This document shows positions 53,137 to 62,033 of a DNA stretch of 64,000 nucleotides, in pieces. Below the pieces are notes generated by a model. The model made no database searches and was not told the DNA's origin. It saw only the letters and a list, made by a program, of their open reading frames with translations. Within the stretch, counting starts at the first letter, position 1. Each line of letters begins with the position of its first letter. Origin of the DNA: Piscinibacter sp. (GTDB taxonomy: Bacteria > Pseudomonadota > Gammaproteobacteria > Burkholderiales > Burkholderiaceae_C); NCBI GenBank assembly GCA_016706565.1, contig JADJJI010000006.1, forward strand, positions 62,001-126,000. Direction: 5' to 3'. A program made the translations under genes and the position numbers.

Positions 53137-55148
53137 GCCAGTGGTCAGAACGCATTCTCAGCCACTTCACGGCCGACCTGACCCGGCTTTGGGTAGCGTG
53201 CGACCCGGATGACGTGCTGCTCGACGAGAAGCTGCTTTCCGAGCTGCGCAGCCGTGGATTCGAAGTGATGCTCTATGAGGACCCGTTCGCCTTCCGTGCC
53301 GAGTTTGAAGAGCGGTATCGAGGTGCCTGGGACCGTGGGGAAGCTGGCCCGGCTCCATCACTGGTGTTGCACCTGCGTGGCGCTGACCAGAACGTATTGC
53401 CGTGGGACATCGTGCACCACGGGCGCGTGGCGCGGCTGAGCCTGGCCGAGTTGTTCCCTCGGCTGGCCTACAGCACGGTCAAGCAGGTGGAGCCGGAGCA
53501 CCTGGCGGTGCTGTTCGATGCCCACGAAGCCGAGTTGCAGTCGGCTCGCGGCGAGAACGAGTCCAAGGACTTCATCCTCGAACACGTCTACCAGCTCACG
53601 CCGCGATCCATCCGCACGCCCGTCGATTTCTGGCGCGAGTTGCTGCGGATGCACTTCGCCAACCGCTCATTGCCGCCACTGTTTGCCAAGCATGCCGCGG
53701 GCATCCTGCAAGGCAAGGGATTGTTCGCCGACCAGCCCGTCGCGGCGTGGCTGTCCTCGAAGAGCGTGCTGCTGCGTGTCGTGCAGGATGCGTGGTACCG
53801 CTACCTCACCGGTCTGGGTTTGGACGGCTCCCGCACGGGCGAACCACCGCCGCCAGACTACGTCGCCAAGATCGAGATTCCGTTTGACCACTCCGATGTG
53901 CAGGTGCTGGTCGACTCCATGTTCCTCGACGGCACCTTGCATCCGCTGGCCGTCCACAGCGTCCCGGCTGGGATGCCGAGCTGGATCAAGGCGGGGATCG
54001 TTCAAGACCCGGCTGCCCTGCAGGCACTGGTGCTCAAGGGCGTCGATGGACTGATTGCATCGATCCCATCGGACGCGGCGTCGCACAAGGACTGGAGCGA
54101 GTTCGCCAAGCGCTACGGCGAGATCCTGGCCCGCACTCATGGGCTGCCGGGCGCTGAGGGCAGCGAGCAACTTTCGAAGGTGCGCGCGTCAATCAATGCG
54201 CTGCATGCGCAGACTGACGGGCGGCTACAGGCATGGGTTGCAGCCAAGCACTACGCTGACCTGATTCTCCAGTCGCCTTCGCGGGCACCTGCGATGGTGC
54301 ATCACATTCCGCACTTCTTGCGACATCGACGGGCAGCGGGCGAGACGAAGGTGGCGTTGCTGGTCTTCGATGGCTTGGCGTTCGATCAATGGGTGCAGAT
54401 CAGGGAGTGGCTAGTCGCCAGCACGAAGCGTTTTGCCTTCGACGAGAGCACGTCGTTCGCTTGGCTTCCCACAGTGACATCGGTGTCACGCCAAGCGCTT
54501 TTCTCGGGCCTCCGGCCGCGTGAGTTCGACGACTCCATCGACCGGACTGATAGGGAAGAAGCCCTGTGGAAGAACTCCTGGCAGAACGAAGGCGTGAACC
54601 CCAATGAGGTCATGTACCGCCGTGCTCTGCGCCAGGCGGATCAGCTCGACGCACTTGAATCGGACCTGACGGATCGCCGACCGAAGGTCTTGGGCTTGGT
54701 CATTGACGAGGTCGACGACCGGCTTCACAAGGAGCGATCCAAGAAGGACGTGGCCCTGTGGATCGGGAACTGGCTGGCGACCGGCTTCGTCGATCGCTTG
54801 TTCTCGATGCTGCTGGACAAGGGGTACCACATCTACCTCACCGCCGATCACGGCAACGTGGAGTCCACTGGCGTTGGCAGGCCCAACCAGGGCGTCATCG
54901 CGGAGACGCGCGGGGAACGCGTCAGGGTCTATCGAAGTGAGTCCCTGTTGGCCGACTCCGCCGCCGCGTACCCCAGCACGGTGAGACTGGATATCGCTGG
55001 ACTACCCGCGAACTTCATGCCCTTATTCGCAGGCGGACGAACGGCCTTTGTGCCGGAGGGTGACCAGGTGGTGGTCCACGGAGGGGTCTCGGTCGAAGAG
55101 CTGATCGTGCCCTTTGTGAAAGTCAGTTATGTGATTGGTACCGAATGA
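53133..55148 (+). CDS. pglZ: BREX phosphatase-domain protein PglZ
   Basis: This 671-residue PglZ, the hallmark protein of BREX, has an alkaline-phosphatase-like domain in its C-terminal half: KVALLVFDGLAFDQW (metal-binding Asp near residue 411) and IYLTADHGNVEST (metal ligands near 570). VLGLVIDEVDDRLHK lies between them. The N-terminal half is specific to PglZ. It overlaps brxHII and brxA by ATGA, so the three are coupled. Confidence 0.95.
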   Translation: MSQWSERILSHFTADLTRLWVACDPDDVLLDEKLLSELRSRGFEVMLYEDPFAFRAEFEERYRGAWDRGEAGPAPSLVLHLRGADQNVLPWDIVHHGRVARLSLAELFPRLAYSTVKQVEPEHLAVLFDAHEAELQSARGENESKDFILEHVYQLTPRSIRTPVDFWRELLRMHFANRSLPPLFAKHAAGILQGKGLFADQPVAAWLSSKSVLLRVVQDAWYRYLTGLGLDGSRTGEPPPPDYVAKIEIPFDHSDVQVLVDSMFLDGTLHPLAVHSVPAGMPSWIKAGIVQDPAALQALVLKGVDGLIASIPSDAASHKDWSEFAKRYGEILARTHGLPGAEGSEQLSKVRASINALHAQTDGRLQAWVAAKHYADLILQSPSRAPAMVHHIPHFLRHRRAAGETKVALLVFDGLAFDQWVQIREWLVASTKRFAFDESTSFAWLPTVTSVSRQALFSGLRPREFDDSIDRTDREEALWKNSWQNEGVNPNEVMYRRALRQADQLDALESDLTDRRPKVLGLVIDEVDDRLHKERSKKDVALWIGNWLATGFVDRLFSMLLDKGYHIYLTADHGNVESTGVGRPNQGVIAETRGERVRVYRSESLLADSAAAYPSTVRLDIAGLPANFMPLFAGGRTAFVPEGDQVVVHGGVSVEELIVPFVKVSYVIGTE

Positions 55149-55867
55149 ATTCATCAGCCCCAAAAATAGGCTTTGATCGGTTCATTCAGCTTGATTGGGC
55201 GGCTGCGGCACTGAATATTCGTGCAGGCGTGGCTGGACTAGATGATCTGAATGCACTGCTCGATGCAGCCGAACTTGGCGTAGAAGCCAAGAAGAAAACA
55301 CGCACCGTACTGAATCGGCTGTGGCTTGAGCCGCGCGCCAGCCTCGTCGATTACGCGGATCGCGGCGTGGCCATCTACAAGTCGCAAGCGAATGTTCCGA
55401 TTGCCGCGCTGTGTTGGGGGGTGGCGATTGCGACCTATCCCTTCTTCGGCAAAGTTGCCGAACTGATCGGCCGCTTGTCGGCCCTGCAAGGCGACTGTGC
55501 GTCGGCCGAGGTGCATCGCCGGATGAGTGAAATCTACGGCGAGCGCGAAGGCACCAGGCGCATGACCAACATGGTCATTCAGAGTCAGGCGAGCTGGGGC
55601 GCCGTGGAGCGTGTGGAAAAGGGCAAACGCGTGATCCGACTGGCGCCCACGACCATCGACAACGACGAGCTGACGGCATGGCTCATTGATGCCGCTGTGC
55701 GCTTTGCCGGCAAACCTGTGTCGGTGCCGACCCTGCAATCGCTGCCGGTGCTGTTCCCGTTCACGCTGACGCGGCCCTTGGCCTATGTGATTTCGAACAG
55801 CCCGAACCTGGACCTGCGTTCAGAGGGCCCGAGCAGTCAATTTGTCGCCTTGCGCACCACGATCTGA
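55145..55867 (+). CDS. brxA: BrxA family protein (DUF1819-like)
   Basis: This 240-residue BrxA-like protein closes the type III BREX set. Its beginning (LDWAAAALNIRAGVAGLDDL) and its middle (VPIAALCWGVAIATYPFFGK) fit the tandem winged-helix BrxA/DUF1819 architecture, and position supports the call. BrxA proteins bind DNA and are structurally related to NusB. The stop lies 8 bp before the EVE-McrB start. Confidence 0.85.
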   Translation: MNSSAPKIGFDRFIQLDWAAAALNIRAGVAGLDDLNALLDAAELGVEAKKKTRTVLNRLWLEPRASLVDYADRGVAIYKSQANVPIAALCWGVAIATYPFFGKVAELIGRLSALQGDCASAEVHRRMSEIYGEREGTRRMTNMVIQSQASWGAVERVEKGKRVIRLAPTTIDNDELTAWLIDAAVRFAGKPVSVPTLQSLPVLFPFTLTRPLAYVISNSPNLDLRSEGPSSQFVALRTTI

Positions 55868-55875
55868 GGGTATCC

Positions 55876-58098
55876 ATGAACACAAAAACAGAAAACACGA
55901 GCGCACAGGCGAGCTGGTTTGTTGGCGCAAGCTACGGGGGCACGGACGATCAGTTGCCACGCTTTCTGTCCGAGGGGATTTGGGAGAACGGCTACGAGGA
56001 CAAGCATCTCGACGTGGTGCGATCAATGCGGCCAGGCGATCGGATCGCAGTCAAGTCGTCCTACACGCGCAAGCATGGGCTGCCCTTTGAAAGCCCTGGA
56101 CAAGCGGTATCGGTGATGGCGATCAAGGCGATCGGCACAATCACTGAGAACCTGAATGATGGCAAGCGAGTCAAGGTTGACTGGACAAAGATCGAACCGG
56201 TACGTGAGTGGTATTTCTATACCCACCGGGGAACGGTGTGGCGCGTTCTGCCTGGCGAGTGGATGACCGATGGTTTGATCGCTTTCGCCTTCGACAACAA
56301 GCCGCAGGACGTCGAACGTTTCCGGAACGCGCCCTACTGGCGAGAGCGATTCGGGACAGTGGCGCCCGACAAACATCGCTTCGGCTGGACAAAGTTCTAT
56401 GAAGCAATCGCCGACAAGCTGCTCACCTATCGCGCCAACAGGGCCGCCCTCGTGGAAGGCATCCGAGAGATCTCTGTTCGGGTCGACGGACTCGGTCACC
56501 TGGCGGAAGACAAGTATGCGGATGGCACCACGGGCTTCGTGAAGGACGTCTGCCCGTTCACGACGATGGGTCTATTCAATCGAGGCATCAAGGATTCCAA
56601 CCGCAAGATCATCGCGACCGAGTTGGCCAAGTTCCTGGGCGTCGACGAACCTGTTCCAGAGACGTTCGAAGGCATCCCGCTGCTGAACAACTTGAAGTCC
56701 TGGTACTTTCCATTCGAGGTCAATCGCGCGACCGACCACATCGACTCGCTTTGGGGCGTCTTTGCAGCGGGCATCGCGTATGCAGACACCGACGATGACC
56801 TTGCCCGCGAGGAGTTCGCCAAGGCCTTTGACAGCGCGAACGGGCGACGAGGCGTTGCATGGAACCTGACGTTCGGCCTTTACTGGATCAGGCCTTGGGC
56901 GTTCCTGAGCCTTGATCACAACTCTCAGGTCTACGTCAGCAAGAAGCTCGGCGTGCCGATTGGCCTTCACGGCCCGAAGAGACGCTGCAATTCGGCAGAC
57001 TACCTTGCCGTGATGGATGTACTGGAGCCGCGCTTCCAGGAAACCTCTTACCCGGTCCATTCATACCCCGAGCTTTCGCTGGAAGCCTGGCTGTACAAGG
57101 ATCCCACCGATGAGAAGTCTCCGGTCGGCGAAGCGGACGCGAGCGACGCTGACGATGGCGACGATGCAGCGGCCCAGGAGGACATTCATGTTGCAGTGCC
57201 GATCGTGCCGTACTCGATCGACGACATTCTCAAGGACGGATGCTTCCTTGAACGCAACGAGATAGATCGGCTCCTGGACCGCCTTCGCACCAAGAAGAAC
57301 CTGATCCTTCAGGGGCCACCAGGCACCGGCAAGACGTGGCTTGCGAAGCGCCTGGCGTTTGCACTGATGGGTCAAAAGGACGAAAGCAAAGTCCGTGCGG
57401 TGCAGTTTCACCCCAACCTGTCCTACGAGGACTTCGTCAGGGGATGGCGCCCAACCGGCGAAGGCAAGTTGTCGCTGGCCGACGGCGTCTTCATGGAAGC
57501 GATCAAGGCCGCGTCGAAGGACCCGTCGACGAAGTTTGTCGTGGTGATCGAGGAAATCAACCGTGGCAACCCGGCGCAGATCTTCGGCGAACTCCTGACG
57601 CTGCTGGAGGCAGGAAAGCGCACGCCCAACGAGGCACTGGAGCTGTGTTACCCGGATGCGGATGGAAAGCGCCGCCCCGTTCACATACCGGAGAACCTTT
57701 ACGTGGTCGGCACGATGAACATTGCCGACAGGTCGCTGGCCCTGGTCGATCTCGCGCTGCGTCGGCGTTTCGCCTTCGTGGGTCTGGAGCCAAGGCTTGG
57801 CACCGCGTGGCGGGATTGGGTGGTCAAGGAGTGTGCTGTCGATCCGGCTCTGGTCTCGGATATCGAGCACCGGATTGCTGAGCTGAATGACCAGATCGCG
57901 GCTGACGCGCGGCTGGGAAAGCAGTTCCGGATCGGCCATAGCTACGTGACGCCCGCACATAGGCTGGAGGCCGGGGACACGAAAAAGTGGTTCCAGCAGG
58001 TGGTCGAGACTGAGATCGGGCCATTGCTCGATGAGTATTGGTTTGACGCCCCTGACGAAGCGCAGAAGGCGTGTGCGCGGCTGCTTCAGGGCTGGTGA
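55876..58098 (+). CDS. mcrB: EVE-McrB fusion: modified-DNA restriction GTPase
   Basis: This 740-residue type IV restriction motor has an N-terminal EVE-like domain (about residues 12-105, SWFVGASYGG to VKVDW) that should read modified bases. A middle domain and an acidic linker (about 415-445) follow. The McrB AAA+ GTPase has LQGPPGTGKTWLAKRLA near 478, FHPNLSYEDFVRGWRP, VVIEEINRGNPAQIFGELL near 557, and VGTMNIADRSLALVDLALRR near 610. The MNIADRS box is the McrB signature (usually MNTADRS). GAGGG lies just before the ATG. It starts 8 bp after brxA, so it is read from the BREX operon. Confidence 0.93.
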   Translation: MNTKTENTSAQASWFVGASYGGTDDQLPRFLSEGIWENGYEDKHLDVVRSMRPGDRIAVKSSYTRKHGLPFESPGQAVSVMAIKAIGTITENLNDGKRVKVDWTKIEPVREWYFYTHRGTVWRVLPGEWMTDGLIAFAFDNKPQDVERFRNAPYWRERFGTVAPDKHRFGWTKFYEAIADKLLTYRANRAALVEGIREISVRVDGLGHLAEDKYADGTTGFVKDVCPFTTMGLFNRGIKDSNRKIIATELAKFLGVDEPVPETFEGIPLLNNLKSWYFPFEVNRATDHIDSLWGVFAAGIAYADTDDDLAREEFAKAFDSANGRRGVAWNLTFGLYWIRPWAFLSLDHNSQVYVSKKLGVPIGLHGPKRRCNSADYLAVMDVLEPRFQETSYPVHSYPELSLEAWLYKDPTDEKSPVGEADASDADDGDDAAAQEDIHVAVPIVPYSIDDILKDGCFLERNEIDRLLDRLRTKKNLILQGPPGTGKTWLAKRLAFALMGQKDESKVRAVQFHPNLSYEDFVRGWRPTGEGKLSLADGVFMEAIKAASKDPSTKFVVVIEEINRGNPAQIFGELLTLLEAGKRTPNEALELCYPDADGKRRPVHIPENLYVVGTMNIADRSLALVDLALRRRFAFVGLEPRLGTAWRDWVVKECAVDPALVSDIEHRIAELNDQIAADARLGKQFRIGHSYVTPAHRLEAGDTKKWFQQVVETEIGPLLDEYWFDAPDEAQKACARLLQGW

Positions 58099-59222
58099 TG
58101 GGTGTGGTCGCGGAGCAAGTCGAGAGCGCGTCGGTCGACGCAGATGGCTACATCGGACGTATTCCGGTGCGCAATCTGTGGCTGCTGATGCTGTACGCGT
58201 CGGACTTGTTCCGCACTCGCGGCATCGGCAATGTTGGCCTGGAGGACAACCCTGACGATCTCCCTGATCTGGTCGCCGAGATCCTGGCCCACGCGGTCGA
58301 AGTCCGGCAGCGCCGCCGCCTCAATCTGGGCTACCGGTCTCGGGATGCCGTCCTCAACCGCGTGCGGGGTCGGATTGATGTCCTGAGCACTGAACGGCAT
58401 CAACTGCTGGACCGTGGCTTGGTTGCATGTCGATTCGATGAGCTGACCATCGATACGCCTCGCAATCGCTTCGTCCGCGCGGCCTTGGAAACCATATCCA
58501 GAATCGTGAGAAGGAAGGACGTTTCCCATCGTTGCCGCTCACTTGCGAGTGGCATGAAGACCATGGGCGTCTCTGGCTACGCGCCGACTCGCGCCCAGAT
58601 GAGCACCGATCGCTTTGGCCGCAACGACGCGGACGACAGGTTGATGGTGGCGGCTGCGAGGCTGGCCTTCGACCTTGCCTTGCCGACGGAAGCGGCAGGA
58701 ATGAACGTGCTGAACCTGTCGGAGCGCGAGGCCACATGGGTCCGCCGACTGTTCGAGAAGGCCGTAGGCGGCTTCTATGACGTGGCACTGCAACCGCAGG
58801 GATGGCGTGTTCGGTGTGGCGGTACGCTAGGCTGGCAGATCGAACAGAAGACATCGGGAATTGACAAGATCTTGCCGACGATGCGAACCGACGTGGTGCT
58901 CGACCATGCACCTTCCGGCCGGCGAATCGTCATCGACACCAAGTTCACGTCGATCGTGACGAGCGGCTGGTATCGAGAAGAGACGCTGCGCAGCGGGTAC
59001 GTGTACCAGATCTACGCCTACCTGCGATCCCAGGTCGGGCGCGGCGATCCGCTTGCGGATTGCGCCAGTGGCTTGCTGCTTCACCCTTCCATCGGCGACG
59101 CAGTTGATGAGACGGTGGTCATCCAGGGCCATGGCATCCGATTTGCGACGGTGGATCTGACAGCATCGCCCGGAAAGATTCGATCGCAATTGCTGAACTT
59201 GTGCGGGCCAGCTCTCCACTGA
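58098..59222 (+). CDS. mcrC: McrC nuclease subunit
   Basis: This 374-residue McrC partner carries the cutting site. IPVRNLWLLMLYASDL (about residues 22-37) is typical of the McrC N-terminus. The PD-(D/E)XK core is TMRTDVVLDH with Asp near 264 and RRIVIDTKFTS with Asp and Lys near 279-281, followed by SGYVYQIYAYL. The ATG overlaps the mcrB stop (TGATG). The gene ends 78 bp from the convergent relaxase gene, marking the right edge of the defence island. Confidence 0.93.
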   Translation: MGVVAEQVESASVDADGYIGRIPVRNLWLLMLYASDLFRTRGIGNVGLEDNPDDLPDLVAEILAHAVEVRQRRRLNLGYRSRDAVLNRVRGRIDVLSTERHQLLDRGLVACRFDELTIDTPRNRFVRAALETISRIVRRKDVSHRCRSLASGMKTMGVSGYAPTRAQMSTDRFGRNDADDRLMVAAARLAFDLALPTEAAGMNVLNLSEREATWVRRLFEKAVGGFYDVALQPQGWRVRCGGTLGWQIEQKTSGIDKILPTMRTDVVLDHAPSGRRIVIDTKFTSIVTSGWYREETLRSGYVYQIYAYLRSQVGRGDPLADCASGLLLHPSIGDAVDETVVIQGHGIRFATVDLTASPGKIRSQLLNLCGPALH

Positions 59223-59300
59223 AGGAGATGTGATGCAAAGGGCTACGTCGGCTCGGCGAGTATTCGCAAGGTCTGACGCTTGTTTGCGGCATCTCTCGCC

Positions 59301-60272
59301 CTATCGAACCGGATCGTTGCGGACTTCCATGACCCTATCAGCAACTTGGTTCGTCGTTCTCTGTTCCGCCTGCTGCGTCGCTGGCATCTCCTTGAGGAAC
59401 GAAGCGATGGACCGTGCCAGGTCGCGATCCGCCTCGTTGCCCGACATGGCCAGCGCGCGGCCCACGTGCATCCAGGCTTCGACGGCTTCTGCCCGTGTGG
59501 CCTGGGCCTGAGCGCCGCTCTTGGCGCTGGCGAGATGGGTGCGGAGGCGACCATCTTCTCGCGCCTTCAGCCGCCACAAGGGGTCGAAGTTCCGGCTGCG
59601 CCCCCGCGTTGCTTGCCGGGTGGCCTCGGCCTCGACGCCATGCCCACGGAGCTTCTCGGCAAAGGTCTCGCGCCACCGGTGCAGATCGGCCTTGCGCGGG
59701 TTGAGGCGCTTGCCGTGCTTGGACTCGGCCCGCACGCTGATGTGCACATGCGGGTTGGCCTGGTGGTCGTGCAGCACCATCACGTACTTGTGGTCAGCCA
59801 GTTCGACCTGCGCGAACTCGCGCGCCGCGCGCTGCACGGTCAGCGGATCGGTGCCACGCGGCATCGACAGCATGATGTTGAAGGCCTCGCGCCGCTGGCC
59901 GGGTTCAGCAACGTCGTCGATCAAGGTGCCGCCGAAGCGCCAGTCATCGGCCAGGTCGTACAGAGTGTCCTTGCCTCGCATGGTCTCGCCGCGCTCGTCC
60001 TCGACATCGAGCCGGCCGTTCTTGCTGATGTAGCGGAAGTGGGCAGCGATGGCCTTCATGCCGCGCCCGCCGCCCGTCACCTTGACCATCACCTGCGGCG
60101 CGCGGCGGACCACGGTCGCTTCGATGCGCTGGCGGATGGCGGCGGCGCGTTGGCTTGCCGCGCCGGCTTTCAGCTTCGGCTGCGGCTTCACTTTGACAAC
60201 GCGGTTGCCTGGGTAGAAGAGCCGGTCGCCCCACGTGATCAGAACGCCGTCGATGTTCGGTGCTTGAGGCAT
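59301..60272 (-). CDS. Conjugative relaxase (VirD2/TraI-like, MOBP type)
   Basis: This 323-residue relaxase should nick the transfer origin and lead DNA into the VirD4 coupling protein. The three-histidine metal motif is VLHDHQANPHVHISVRAE (His168, His170, His175, His177). Motif I may be AHFRYISKNG, with Tyr81 as candidate nucleophile. A basic C-terminus follows. No helicase or primase domain is attached. The ATG at 60272 is 16 bp after the mobC-like stop, so the two form an operon under the promoter near 60938-60991. Confidence 0.88.
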   Translation of the reverse strand: MPQAPNIDGVLITWGDRLFYPGNRVVKVKPQPKLKAGAASQRAAAIRQRIEATVVRRAPQVMVKVTGGGRGMKAIAAHFRYISKNGRLDVEDERGETMRGKDTLYDLADDWRFGGTLIDDVAEPGQRREAFNIMLSMPRGTDPLTVQRAAREFAQVELADHKYVMVLHDHQANPHVHISVRAESKHGKRLNPRKADLHRWRETFAEKLRGHGVEAEATRQATRGRSRNFDPLWRLKAREDGRLRTHLASAKSGAQAQATRAEAVEAWMHVGRALAMSGNEADRDLARSIASFLKEMPATQQAEQRTTNQVADRVMEVRNDPVR

Positions 60273-60288
60273 GGTTCGCTCCTGAAGG

Positions 60289-60861
60289 TCAGTCGTTCGC
60301 AGATCGGCCGACGGCTGAAGTCCCGCCACGCGGGCGCAGGTCGGCCAGCGCGCCTGCGACCAGGGCCAGGTGGCTTCGCACGTCAGCGCCCAGGGTGTCC
60401 AGCATCGGCCGGTACTCCTGGGCCGGGCGGAACTCACCGTGGCGCAGCAGCTTGGTCAGGTGGTGGAGGTTGCGGCTGAACGTCGACAGCTCGGCGCTCG
60501 ATGCGATCAGCGCGGCGAGGTGGTCGGTTCGGCTGCCTAAGCCCAACAACACGGGCACGCCGGCCACCAGGCCGCCGATGTAGTCGCCTGGGTTCAGACC
60601 AGCATGGCGCGCGCCTTCCAGCGTCGCACGGGCCTGGGCGCGACTCATGCGCAGGCAGAGCCGGACGCGGTCGCCAGTGCCTGACTTCAGGCTCTGCATC
60701 GATCGATCGATGTCGGTCGGATCTGACCGCCCCAGGGCTTCAGCGAGCGTTGTGCGGACCAGGCCGGAGGGCGAGACGCCGAGGGCCTGAGCACGCTCGA
60801 AGAGCGCGGCCTTCAGGCCGTGCAAATCGACGCTGATGCGATCACGTGACGAGGGTGCCAT
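60289..60861 (-). CDS. MobC-like relaxosome accessory protein
   Basis: This 190-residue protein has an N-terminal ribbon-helix-helix-like segment (RISVDLHGLKAALFERAQAL, then SPSGLVRTTLAEAL) and a helical C-terminus. MobC-like proteins bind the transfer origin and help the relaxase open it. AGGAGG 7 bp upstream fixes the ATG at 60861 over two earlier in-frame ATGs. It is the first gene of the relaxase operon. Confidence 0.8.
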   Translation of the reverse strand: MAPSSRDRISVDLHGLKAALFERAQALGVSPSGLVRTTLAEALGRSDPTDIDRSMQSLKSGTGDRVRLCLRMSRAQARATLEGARHAGLNPGDYIGGLVAGVPVLLGLGSRTDHLAALIASSAELSTFSRNLHHLTKLLRHGEFRPAQEYRPMLDTLGADVRSHLALVAGALADLRPRGGTSAVGRSAND

Positions 60862-60937
60862 ACCCGAGCCTCCTGACATGCCGTGCGTGTCAGACACCGG
60901 CGCCACCGCGCCTATCTCTGCACTCACCTACGCATTC

Positions 60938-60991
60938 AGTATTGGCTCGGACCAAGGCTCTTCAGCCGCTGGATTCGCCCGAGAATCCAGC
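60938..60991 (-). promoter_or_regulatory. Shared dyad operator and -10-like box upstream of the relaxase operon
   Basis: The arms GCTGGATTC (60968-60976) and GAATCCAGC (60983-60991) are a perfect 9-bp inverted repeat with a 6-bp spacer. On the minus strand CCAATACT begins 31 bases from the start of the distal arm, the same distance at which CCTAGAGT lies in the other two copies. It is the best conserved copy of the dyad. The region between mobC and the LOTUS gene is also the likely place of oriT. Confidence 0.65.
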
Positions 60992-61017
60992 ATGGGCGCA
61001 ACGAAGATCAGCAGCCG

Positions 61018-61040
61018 AGTTGTCAATCAGATTGACAACT
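61018..61040. promoter_or_regulatory. Perfect 23-bp palindrome upstream of HEPN/LOTUS gene
   Basis: AGTTGTCAATC and GATTGACAACT flank a single A, giving a perfect 11-bp inverted repeat. It is AT-rich in a GC-rich setting and lies 55 bp before the GTG at 61095. It looks like a repressor operator, for this gene or the divergent mob genes, or part of oriT. Confidence 0.7.
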
Positions 61041-61094
61041 CTGGGCCCTGACGCTGCGGCCAGGCTGCGAGGCATCGCCAGGGAGAGAAGAAAC

Positions 61095-61994
61095 GTGAGC
61101 GAAGAAGCTGCGCCCAGAGCGCATGTCAGGACACCAGAAACGGACGAGGTGCTGCGGCGCATCGGCCGAAACGTCGTGAACTTTCAGCAGGTCGAGTACC
61201 TGCTCAAGTACCTGAATACGCACTCGGCCTTCAGAGGACCGGCGAGCGAGTTCTCTGCGCGCTTCGAGAAGCATGCGGCAATCGTTCAGAAGAAGACCAT
61301 GGGCGAACTGGCCGGCAGGCTGGTCGACAACGTGCTGAGGCTTCCATCCGAGGACGACCCTCCAGTCGAGATCGACGAGGTCTGGCTGGGGTTTCGGTTC
61401 TCGATCGAGACCGACGCCGAGTTCGTTGATCGACATGACTTGGAGATGCGGGCCTTGGTCGATGCGCGCAATGACTTGATCCACCACTTCCTGCCTCGTT
61501 GGCAGTCAGCCGTCGGTGGTGACGCTGACAGTGCGCTCGCGTACCTCGATGCGCAGCGGGAAGAGACCATGCGCTTGAAGGAACGTCTGGAAGGCTGGGC
61601 GCGATCGGTGGAGGTCGGAAAGAAGCACCTTGCCGAATACTGGGCATCGCCCGAGGGACAGCACCAGTTTGAGCTGGGCTTCTTGAGGTGTAGCCGCCTT
61701 GTTGTGATGCTGGGCGAGATCGCAACGCGCACACCACGCGCAGATGGTTGGGTTGTGCTCGCGACAGCGGCCAACGTGATCACGCGCGAGGCTCCGGCGG
61801 AGCTGACAGACCTGCGCAAGCGATTCGGCTGCTCGACGCTCAAGGGCGTGCTGCTGGCGACCGAATTGTTCGACGTGACGGACGAGCCGACGCCGGGCGG
61901 CGGAACGCGGACGATCTACCGAATCAACGGACGGTACGAACTGCACATCCATCAAGAACCGCCTGCTCTGGGGACGAATGGCGCAGGTACCTGA
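61095..61994 (+). CDS. HEPN-like protein with C-terminal OST-HTH/LOTUS-like domain
   Basis: This 299-residue protein has a helical N-terminal part with MRALVDARNDLIHHFLPRW (about residues 119-137). Its RNDLIH fits the Rx4H motif of HEPN RNases. The C-terminal 60 residues (DGWVVLATAANVITREAPAE, then STLKGVLLATELFDVTD) fit the OST-HTH/LOTUS fold that binds RNA. The GTG at 61095 follows GGGAGAGAAG. The frame is open further 5', through the palindromes and the mobC start, which is why the later start is preferred. It may be an RNA-targeting toxin or defence factor; this is inferred. Confidence 0.65.
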   Translation: MSEEAAPRAHVRTPETDEVLRRIGRNVVNFQQVEYLLKYLNTHSAFRGPASEFSARFEKHAAIVQKKTMGELAGRLVDNVLRLPSEDDPPVEIDEVWLGFRFSIETDAEFVDRHDLEMRALVDARNDLIHHFLPRWQSAVGGDADSALAYLDAQREETMRLKERLEGWARSVEVGKKHLAEYWASPEGQHQFELGFLRCSRLVVMLGEIATRTPRADGWVVLATAANVITREAPAELTDLRKRFGCSTLKGVLLATELFDVTDEPTPGGGTRTIYRINGRYELHIHQEPPALGTNGAGT

Positions 61995-62033
61995 TCAAGC
62001 AGAGCGTAGCGCGCCCCATCCGCGTGGCAGAGC

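Noticed and set aside
60846-61094. N-terminal extension of the HEPN/LOTUS gene
   Set aside because: It runs through the mobC start, the shared dyad and the 23-bp palindrome, and its composition is not coding-like.
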